The position numbers and the translations under genes were made by a program. Positions 21,121 through 31,600 of a DNA stretch of 64,000 nt are shown here, one piece after another. Every line of letters begins with the position of its first letter. The stretch's first letter is position 1. The notes under the pieces are model-generated. The model was given only the letters and a program-made list of their open reading frames with translations, was not told the origin of the DNA and searched no databases. Location of the stretch: contig OX388317.1 in assembly GCA_947579605.1 (NCBI GenBank), positions 26,803,384 to 26,867,383 of the forward strand, read 5' to 3'. Origin of the DNA: Athripsodes cinereus. Lineage: Eukaryota; Arthropoda; Insecta; Trichoptera; Leptoceridae.

Positions 21121-21679
21121 TTACGTACTTTGGGGCGCTGAGAAGCCACATTAACACTTACAAGTCGTTCTAGATCTACTAATTTATTATGTATCTTATT
21201 AAAAAAACAATTTACCTAAAGAAAAAATATATTAATTTATGTGGCTTACAGTGTATGACCTATTTTTTTTATCAAAATTTTTGCAGCAATAACACTGTAA
21301 GCCACAGTTTTCTCAAAATATGACCTTTTTAATTATTTTTTTCAATTTCTATAAATGAGATTAGTAAGTATATGTAATTATGGAAATTAATGGACATATA
21401 ATATTTGAATTCGTCTTTTTGTATGATTTGAGGATTTAAAATAAACTTCAAACTCAATTATCTCAAAATAAGGATTAGGTGGCATACAGTGTTAATGCCC
21501 CAAGCCCTTCATATCTCAAATTCCCTATAAGAGAATTTATTATGAAAAGTAAGATTCATATTATCTCGGAGTGAACATTGTATTTTTGTTGACATATATC
21601 GATTTTTGTGGGTAGCTCTACCGGTTTTGCATAGTGACATTCGATAAGTTGTTATTCGAATTATTCACCTTCTCGCTAG

Positions 21680-21906
21680 CGGAGCTCCCCATGTAGTGAA
21701 GAGTTTGCGCGGATTAACTGGTTCCTCACCTCATACACCGACAGCACGCGCAATAATCTTTCCCGATCTATACAATCACATGTCTTCTCCAAGTCTATGA
21801 ATACCCAGAAAAGTTTATGGTGTTTATCCATAAACTTTTTTACGACCATTCGCAAGCAGAAAATCTGATCGGTGCACTCTCTGCCATTCAAAAAAGCTCC
21901 TTGCAT
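21680..21906 (-). pseudogene. RTE reverse transcriptase fragment
   Basis: Minus-strand MQGAFLNGRECTDQIFCLRM and FIDLEKTCDCIDRERLLRVL match the palm region of the RTE at 50595-53702. The YD of the consensus 'EKAYD' is altered. Isolated fragment. Confidence 0.85.
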
Positions 21907-21910
21907 ATCC

Positions 21911-22675
21911 TAAATCTTAAAGGGTATTCAGACTCATTCACTTTCAGTGATCACTCTGGATGACCCTCTGTTTGGGACGAACGTTCAAATCCCAAATCCA
22001 TCTACATCTTAGTAATTTTAGGTGGAGTTGGTTCAAATCCAAATTGTATTTTTTTTTAAATAGTACTTATAATAATAATTATATTTATAATCCAATGTGA
22101 ATAGCACTTTATTTACCATTGTACCAACACAATCAACACAAATACTACCAATAGTATCAAACAAAATTTCTTGACGTGAAGAGAAGTATGGAATGGTATG
22201 GAAGAAGTTGGGGGAGGGATAAGTGTCAGAAAATTTGTAGCTTGTAGTGATGAATGTCAAAAAGTATATTTATTTATGTCAAAAATTGTAAATAATAGTC
22301 ATATATGCGTGCAGAGGATGTTTAATTAAATGGCATGCTCCTTCTGAGTTAAACTTAATAGAGCCATTAATAATGATGTGCAGTTGAGTTAACTTACTGA
22401 AAGGTTAGTAGTTTTTACTCGCTGTGCATTTTGTATGTCATGTACCTGTAGAGAATATAATAAAATATCTTATCGTTGTGATTCTGTTCTGTAGTGTATA
22501 GTAAAAGTTAACGCAATCGTGTTGCAGGGCATTTGCATCTGTGTGTGCATCATAGGCCGAGTACCCTATGTGAAGTATTATGGGCTGGATGGCGGGGTGA
22601 GTGTATTGGTAGTGCGGAGTCAGGTCAGGTGTTCGCGTGTACGTGCAGTGGTGTGGTGTGCGGCCGCGGGATAGC
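21911..22675. promoter_or_regulatory. 5' flank of the myosin gene
   Basis: AT-rich to about 22500, then GC-richer up to the start codon. Two acceptor-like sites (TGTTGCAG near 22528, TACGTGCAG ending 22648) suggest an untranslated 5' exon may lie upstream. No clear TATA box. Confidence 0.35.
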
Positions 22676-25600
22676 ATGGTGGAGTCGGAGGTGGGACAGT
22701 GCGATAGCGTGGTGCTGAGCCCCCTGAGTGAAGAGGCATTTGTGCATAACCTGTGTGTACGATACAAAAGAGATCTCATTTACACTTACATCGGCAACGT
22801 GTTGCTCTCCCTCAACCCCCACAAGCAGTTGGCTCTGTACTCTGCTGACTTAGTGCGCACGTACCTCACCAAGGCTCCCTTTCAACTGCCTCCTCATGTG
22901 TAAGTACAACGCCTGGTTTGGTTCCATACAATTCCAGTAAAGTATTGTTTGCTTGGTTAAATGTTCAGATAATGAATGAATGATTGTTAATGTGTTTAGG
23001 TATGCTGTGGCAGCTACAGCCTTCCGGTGGCTCAGAGACAGGAATGAGAGTCAGTGTATTATCGTGACAGGTGAGTTAGTGAATACACATACCTATACAG
23101 CTGCATACATATATTATGTAGTGAGTGCAGGCAGTGCTGAAACAGTGTTTATTTGTTATAGGAGAGAGTGGGGCGGGTAAGACAGAGGCAGCTCGCATCT
23201 CTCTGCAGTGTGTGGTGTTGGCTGGCTCTCATTCACCTGTTGTGACACATTCCTGCTCCGTCCTCAGAGAGAGACTCACCCATGCCAATACTTTGCTGGA
23301 GGCTTTCGGCAATGCTAAGACATTACGCAATAACAATGCTAGCAGATTTGTAAGCCCCCTCACCTACTCAACAAAGTACCACTACACAATAATGTTACAC
23401 CATACCTCCACAAGGAATCAAATCGATTTGATTCCTTGTGGAGGTATGGAATTTTCATTTAATATTTCATACTTGAAATGAAGAGTGCTTTTGGCTGGGC
23501 GACATTGCTATACAGCAATGAGTGCAGTCATCCGTTCTGAAAGTATTGATGTTAGAGAAGTATAAGAGAGATAGGTGGAATTGGTGAACTTTGCCTTGGT
23601 ATATGTCGAGTGGTGTTCTTCAGAAAAAACATGATTTTAGTTTACACAGTTTATTGTATTATTCCTTCTATACAGTTTCACAAGTAAAGAGTTCTGTCAT
23701 TTGAATGAAAACAATTATATACCTTCCTAATGTTGGTGTTGTCAGTACCCAAATATTACAATATAAAACAGTATAACAGTATAAAGCCCTTAAGTCAGCC
23801 TAAGCCGATTCTTAAGAGTTGGAACATCTAATACCCTCTTCTCTATCCTGCAAGTGAAACATATGTTGCCATTGAGACATATGTATCGTAATATATGCCC
23901 TTCTTTTGATTCTGTTTCTTTTGTGTTTTATTTTAATTTGGTTGTTTTTATTTCTCTCTGTACAGGGTGACATTTTATTTCTCTCTGTACAGGGTGACGT
24001 TTTTAGGAAAATAATAATATTCACTTTCGTAGTTTTTAAAATTTCAGTTGATATGAATAATACAGACACATATATGTTACAGGGCAAGTACCTGGACATA
24101 GAATTTGACTACAAGGGAGACCCTATCGGAGGCCATATCACACATTGTAAGTACCTACTTAATATTAGCTCTCATACTAACTCCACGTTATAGAAATCAT
24201 AACTCATTTATCTTCTGTTTGTATTCTGTCTGTCTGTATGTCTGTGCTCTCTCTGTAGATTTACTAGATAAGGTAAGTACGGTGCACTTTATGTTGTATA
24301 ATTATATATAATCACATATGTGTGTGTGCGTGTGTTTGACTTATATCTAATTATAATAATAATAATAATGATGATGATATTACAGAGTCGGGTGACATGT
24401 CTCCAGCAGGGGGACAGGAACTTCCATGTGTTCTATCAACTGCTCGCTGGGGCAGATGTTCATTTGCTCAGTGAGTATATTGACTAAGTGTACTATGTTG
24501 TTAATATATATTGTCAACTGACATTACATGGTGGATATGTTGATAAATTAATAAAAATAAAACACTTATATTTAGTACTTTCATAGTGACTCTATGAGCC
24601 GACTGTAAAGAGTTTCCGTCTTCATCATTAGGCTCGCCATTAATAAAGTCACTGTGGAAGCACTAAATACAAATGTTTTATTTTTATCAATTTACTTTGT
24701 TGCCGACCAGGCGGGCAGATATGTATCTGTTTTAAATATATATTTTTAAGTTTAACTGAATTTGGGCTCAATGCGCAGATGACAAAACTGATAAGACATC
24801 TCAATTGGAGAGCCATGTTACATAACATTTCAACATTGTGCAAAATTTAATTGAAAGATGTGAGAAAGGCGTCCTAATGTCTCAATTGGTAGGATTTATA
24901 TTGTGATTGTGAGAATTGTGGAATTGGTAAACATCATCCACGGATACCAAAAGTGATTGCTTGAGCCAGCCTACGGCAAATTCGTAAGCGTTGGAACTAG
25001 AGGGTTATTCCCGAGAATTCCCGGGCGGGAATTCCCGGGAAATCTCTTTGATTTTTATTTCCCGTTTCCTGGGAAAAAAGCCAAACATTTCCCGGGAAAA
25101 ATACACAAATTATTAGTCATGCAGATTGCCATACCGATACCAAAATCTTTGTTTAGTTAACTGTAATAGTCGTAATAAATATAAAATTTCGTAATTAACA
25201 TATTATAACGCACTTATCAAATCAGCATTCATCACTTTATTAATCAAAATGATTAGAATAAAATAAAAAAAAACGTCGCTTAACAAAAATAAATTGATTA
25301 TTTATTTTACGTGGAAAAATCATAAAATACTATCAGCATGATGGTACATTTACTCACTTTGATATTCAAACATATGTATACAAGTTTAAAAGGGGAACTA
25401 ATTATTTGTTCGGCTATTAATCCATTCGTTCGGCAAGAAAAAATCAGCATTTAAGTCATTTGCATAGCAAACAATGTTTTCATCGGCAATAAATAAAAAA
25501 TAAGCGCAACACGTGTTTTACAAACAAACTTGGTTATATCGGCAAATTAACAAATTTTAACAGCTTAGTAAATACTCGTACAACAAAATAATTAATTGGC

Positions 25601-28600
25601 CAGCAGAATTGTTATTTGAGCAGCAGAATTATTATTTGAGCAGCAGAATTATTATTTGAGCAGCAGAATTATTATTTGACCGGCAGAAAATATTAGATAA
25701 ACAATATTTTTCACACACCGATCTACCTTCGGATCCACATGAAGTTTTTGTGATTTCTTACCAAATTAATGATGACTACGAAAATAATGCCAGTTTCTGC
25801 TTTGCTATATTAACGAAATATCTAACTGAAATGTCGAAAAACGCTTGTGTCGTTCATTCGGATGCTACATATAAAATCACATAAAAAGATGCTACGTACA
25901 AAGATTTATTATTTGAACAAGATTAAAAATTTAGCTTTCACAAGTTTAATTAAAATTAGCTCACGGTTTGCTGCTCATTAATTTATTTTGCTGGACAAAT
26001 AATCATTATGCCGGTCAAATAATAATTTTGCCGGTCGAATAAGTTTAGAGTTTTACAATATCATATTATTTGCAATAGAAATATAATATTCTCGCTGGGC
26101 ATGAGTAGCATATCAACATGATATATTTGTAGGCAGAATACATTTTTCTGCTGAACATAACATCAATATTATGCTGATCGTTTAAATGATAGCCGTTTAA
26201 AAGGAATCCATGAATGTACCAATTTACATTTTTTTTATTTCTATGGTATGGTTTTAATTCTCTAAGTGTAAAAACAATATGAGAAAAGAAAAAAAATGTT
26301 TTCTTTGAAACAGTCGAAATACTAATAATGTGAACAAATAAACGTAGCTACAATTACCACCACAATTTAAAATTCGGAGACAATAGATAAACATTATTTT
26401 TATGGCTTTTTCGGAGAATTTGGTCACATGTGCTGAGGAAGTATCATTTCAGTTAAAATAAACTCTTTTAAATTGCAAAAAATATATTTATTTATACCTA
26501 CTTTTCCGTAAAATTTTTATTATTTCTACATCAAATTTAATATTTTTTATATTTCCCGGGATTCCCGGGAATCCCGGTAGATTCATTTTTTAATTTCCCG
26601 TTTCTCGGGAACGAAAATAATCCGGGAAAAATAACCTTCTAGTTGGGACACTTTTCACATTTTTTCCAATGGTATTTTTCAAAATGTTGAATTGCGTAAC
26701 ATGGTAGTCCATTGGAGATGTGCGTGTATTGTCATATATGTATGGTGAACTTTCTATTTATCTAACATATCTCACTTGACATCATTACAGAATCCCTCAA
26801 ACTGCAGCGGAGTGTGGAGGCATATCGCATCCTCAGGAGAGCTCGGCCCCCGGGAGTGCCTCCACCCCCTCCTGCCCCCACTGTCCCCAGGCAGGGGGGA
26901 GATGACAAGCCTCATTTTGCATTCACCAAGGTACATCATAATATATAGTGTTGATATCTCTGTAGATTACATACTTGGTGAATGTAGATTAGGTGTTGAT
27001 TGATTGGTTGTTTGGTTTCAGACTGCCTTGGAAACTTTGGGTTTCAGCGGTGAGGAGGTGACAGCGGTACTGCAGCTGGTGGCTGTAGTGCTCAAGCTGT
27101 GCAATGTGAACTTTGTACCCACCACCAATATAGACTGCACAGTGGGCTGCACGCTGCAACACGAGTATGGTAAGCCACTGCATTGTCACTATATTAGTTT
27201 GTGTGTGATGGATTGGAGATCATAATATATTTATATCTTATGTTATCGTATGCTGTTTGTAGAAATAGTTGAGTGCGCCTGTCTGTTGGGATGTGCGGTG
27301 AGCACACTCTCTTGCGCCTTGCAGGGGGAGTGGTGCGCCCAGGAGGCTGCTCTACGCAGAGATTTGTTAGCTAGGACGCTTTACTCCCGACTCTTCACCT
27401 GGTTGTTACACAGGATCAATATGGCCATTAAGGTTTATTCTTTTTTTATTTTACATAATGCACAGTGTATGATTTCAGCACATAAATTCATACTGTTACA
27501 TCCATGGATAAGGGAGAGGACTACTCTTATCCTCCCTTGATTCAATCTAATTCCTCTCTGATTTACAACATACAGATTACATATAGAAATTATGTTCATA
27601 ATTATAAATACTTGTATGTACATAGCATCTGATTTGTTTGAGTAGGTGAAGGATTATAGCAAGAGAGGCACACTGAGTATTCTTGACATGTACGGCTTCG
27701 AATGCTTGGGGCACAACTCCCTGGAACAGCTGATAATCAACTACACCAATGAAGTGTTGCATCATGTGGTGATCCAATCATCTCTCCATGTTCTACAAGA
27801 AGAGTATATTCAGGAAGGTCTGGATTGGCAGAGAATCCCATACTTTGATAACGAACCCATTTGCAGGCTTATTGATGAGGTGAGTTGGTAATACATTCCA
27901 GAACAGCTGCCAGACAATGTAATGTGATGTGATGTAATGTAGTGACTGTAAATATGTATTGCAGGAACACCACGGGCTGTTGTCTCTGTTAGAGGAGGCT
28001 CACGTGGCGGAGGGTGGTGCCGCACAGTTGCTCACTCGCCTGCATCACTGCTGGGCAGGACATTCCCACTTGGTGCTGCAGCCACCAGCCCACTTCCAGT
28101 GAGTACCCCCTCACTCTGTGTGTGTACACATATTAGTATCACACAACACCACTCGCAGTGTGTAGTACTCTCACATCACATGATTTTGTTTCAGACTTCG
28201 CCACTATGCTGGCACTGTCACTTACGATGCCACACACTTTGTAGAGAAGAACAGCGAACAATTGGACCGACCTCTTACTGCCCTTCTGTACCAGTGCACA
28301 CACCCATTGGTCAAGGAACTCTTTCCTGAAGGTACACTCATCGTGTTTCTTTGCTCTCTGTATCATATATGTATAAACTCTTCCAACAAGCAGTGTCAAC
28401 TTGATCTTCTACCCATCCGATTGTTAAAGGACGTGGTGTCTCATGTCATTCCATTACTCAAAAAAGAACACTCGATGCTGATGACGCTATCTCTTACTGA
28501 CCAATCTCTAATCTCCCGTTTTTATCCAAGTTGCTTGAGCGTGTATTTGTTTTCCAGCTGACAGCCTTCCTTTAGAGTATTTTTTATTTTATTGTTTGGG

Positions 28601-31600
28601 GTATAGTATGCACCGTGACCTATAAGATCTATTGTGCTTCCCCTACTCAGCTTTCCTGGTGTTGCCAGTCAAAACTCTCAAGTCCCAGACATCTTATGAA
28701 GTCTAGGATCTTGAGGGGATCTAAGGTGTGGAGAGATTCCACTTGTACCCAGTGCCTGCCTAGGGCTTTGATTCTTGCAAATATCACGGCATTGCATTCC
28801 GCCAAGAAATGCCAAGGAGTCTCGGCCTCTTCTTCACAAAATCTACAAATACCGTCATCTTCAAGTCCCAGTTTATGTTCCTTGAGTCTGCAGTGACCCG
28901 TTCGGAAGCCCGTTACTGCTTTGAGACTTGTTTTACTTAGGTTAGTGCATACCTTGTACTTATCTATAGATGCATAGTTATATTACATATATTGTTGCTG
29001 GGTATTGTGTACTTGCGCTGCTTATGCTGAAAATTATAATTGTTACATTTCAGTGAACGAGACCTGAACAGGGTCGTCTATATACAGCTATATATGCATT
29101 ACTGAGTACCTACCTACTGTACTTGTCTATTTAATGTTGTACCTTCTTCTATCAACTATTGGCCGGTTTCAATAACCTATCTATCCGTGACTATCGATTG
29201 AAATGTATGATTTAAAATATAGAACACAATAGATTTCAATCGACAGTAGCGGATAGATAGATTATTGAAACCGGCCATATATACTTTTTCTTAATAATGT
29301 TTTTGCACCTGTTGCTTACTGCTTCTAAATAATATATTATATCCTTCCATTTTATGGATATATGTATATATATACTAGCATACCCGGTAACACCGTCCGG
29401 ATTTAAATCTTGAAGTAAGACACCGCACACGACCATATTTTAATAAAAAAAAATAGGTAGGTACCTTCGTGGATGAAAGTAGGTACTAAAAACCTCTTCG
29501 CATTGAAGTACCTTGAAGTTTGACACCTCACACGCCCATATTTCACTAAAAAAACAGGTAGGTACCTATGTGCGGGGAAAAAACTACTAAAAACCTCTTT
29601 CCATACACACACGGCCATATTTAATTAAGAAAAAATAGGAAGGTACCTACGTAGATAAAAGTACCAACAACCTTTCCCCATTGAAATACCTTGAAGTTTG
29701 ACCCCTCACACGACCATTTCACTAAAAAAAATAGGTAGGTACCTATGTGTGTGGAAAAAACTTCTACAAACTTCTTCCCATTGAAAAACCTTGAAGTCTG
29801 ACACCTTACACCCCCATATTTCATTTAAAAAATTGGGTTGGTACCTACATGGATAAATGTACTAAAAACCTCTTCCCACTGTAAAATTTTGAAGTTTGAC
29901 ACCGCACACGCCTATATTTAAATAAAAAAATAGGTAGATTCCTACGTAGATAAAAGTACTGAAAACCTCTTCCCATTGTAAAATATTGAAGTTTGATACC
30001 GCACAGGCCTATAGTTAAACAAATAAAAAATTGGTAAGTATCTGCGTGGCTAAAAATACTTAAAACCTCATCACATTCTAAAATCATGATGTTTGTCATC
30101 CCGCACGGACATATTTCAATTAAAAAAAATGGGTAGGTATAATCCTCTTCCCACTGTAAAATCTTGAAGTTTGACATCCCACACGGCCATATTTCAATAA
30201 ATAAAATGAGTAGGTACCTACGTGGATAAAAGTACTAAAAACCTCTTCCCACTGTCAGATCTTGAAGTTTGACATCTCACACAGCCATATTTCAATAAAT
30301 AAAATGGGTAGGTACCTACGTGGTTTAAAGTACTAAAATCCTCTTCCCACTGTAAAATCTTGAAGTTTGACATCCCACACGGCTATATTTCAATGAATTA
30401 AATGGGTAGGTACCTATGTGAGTAAAAGTACTAAAAACCTCTTCCCATTGTAAAATCTAGAAGTATGACACCTTATATCATTAAAAAAATGGGTTGGTAC
30501 CTACTTGGATAAAAGTCCTAAAAAAATATGGCAAAGGCTATTTGTCCGTAATTACATAGAAAAAAGAAAGCAATTATAAAATTTATCTATGGTGAACTTT
30601 TCCATAGAGAAATTATAAAATTTGTTTATGGTAAACTATTTCCATAGACAAATATTAAATTATTTTGTTTATGGAAAATAAAAATAATTGCGTTATCTTT
30701 TAGTATTAACCTGTCCGTGAGTGAATAAAGAAAAAATAAAAGTGTATGGCAGAGTGAATTAATTCAACTTTCACTTTTTGAATATTTTTTTATTGCATGT
30801 TATGGAAAATGATCCCTAGAATAAATGTTTATAAGAAACCAACTCTCAAAAATTAATAATAACGGAGTTATATAACAAAAACAATTTTGATACGTCATGT
30901 CTGCTCCGGTATTGTCATCAATGGGTTCAACATAGGAATATTTATAATTATTAAAAATATTTATTTTTATTTGTTTTTAACAAAAACTTATGTAGGTACT
31001 AAAAACTAATTAAATTGTCCAGAATTAGCACAAAAACTAAAAAAAACTTCACAAAACACTCCATAAAATAACACCCATAGCGCACGAACGCACGCAGCAA
31101 AATGGTTTGCAACCGTGAATGACGGTATGTATTTCAAGCGGCGGTCACGTGACATTTTGTATAGGCGATAAATAAGGTCAAAACACGCCTATTTTTGATT
31201 TTTTTCCTTGTGATTTGTAAAGTATATCCGACAGATTGGACCAATGATGAAATTGACGAATTTGGCGGGAATACCAAAATATTACTGGATCAAACTCACC
31301 GGTGCGTGCGTAATCCAGATCCCATAATATTTCTTGCACGCACCGGTGCGTTGGTACTCCTTTACAGGTTAAACTCTATACAACGTTGCCAGATGTAAGG
31401 TAATTACCGTATTTGTACGGTAATTTCATTCCCGGTACGGTAATAATTTAAACAAATTACCGTACGCCTAACAAGTATCCGGTATTGACATAAACAATCA
31501 TCGGTACAAATACCCGAACATAGACCATTAAAGGATGACGTCACAGAAAAATGTTTGGAGGACAACAACAGTACAAAAACAAAACAAAAAGGTGGAACGC

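Larger units (their letters stand above)
20107..21510. mobile_element. DNA transposon with repeated internal TIR motif, about 1.4 kb
   Basis: Ends are inverted copies of GAAGGGCTTGGGGCATTAAC continuing ACTGTAAGCCAC (one mismatch at the right end). The motif ACACTGTAAGCCACA recurs inside at about 20126, 20294, 21238 (inverted) and 21288. An undisrupted related target at about 31815-31840 shows insertion after GAAATAT, so the duplication is TA or ATAT. A young truncated retrotransposon (20814-21120) is inserted inside. Confidence 0.82.
24775..26740. repeat. Older inverted-repeat element hosting the hAT insertion
   Basis: CATCTCAATTGGAGAGCCAT near 24798 and its inverted counterpart near 26693-26724 (ATGGTAGTCCATTGGAGATG) form imperfect arms that continue through GTTACATAACATTTCAACAT. 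The hAT-like element sits between them. Confidence 0.45.

Noticed and set aside
22637..22675. Upstream extension of myosin exon 1
   Set aside because: The in-frame codon at 22637 is GTG, not ATG; the first ATG is 22676 and the sequence before it contains an acceptor-like site.
28099..28399. Small frames around myosin exon 12
   Set aside because: Out-of-frame readings of the exon and its intron borders; only the spliced myosin frame carries conserved motifs.
29236..30177. Minus-strand frames rich in Phe/Tyr
   Set aside because: Produced by a diverged tandem array; frames are not conserved between units.
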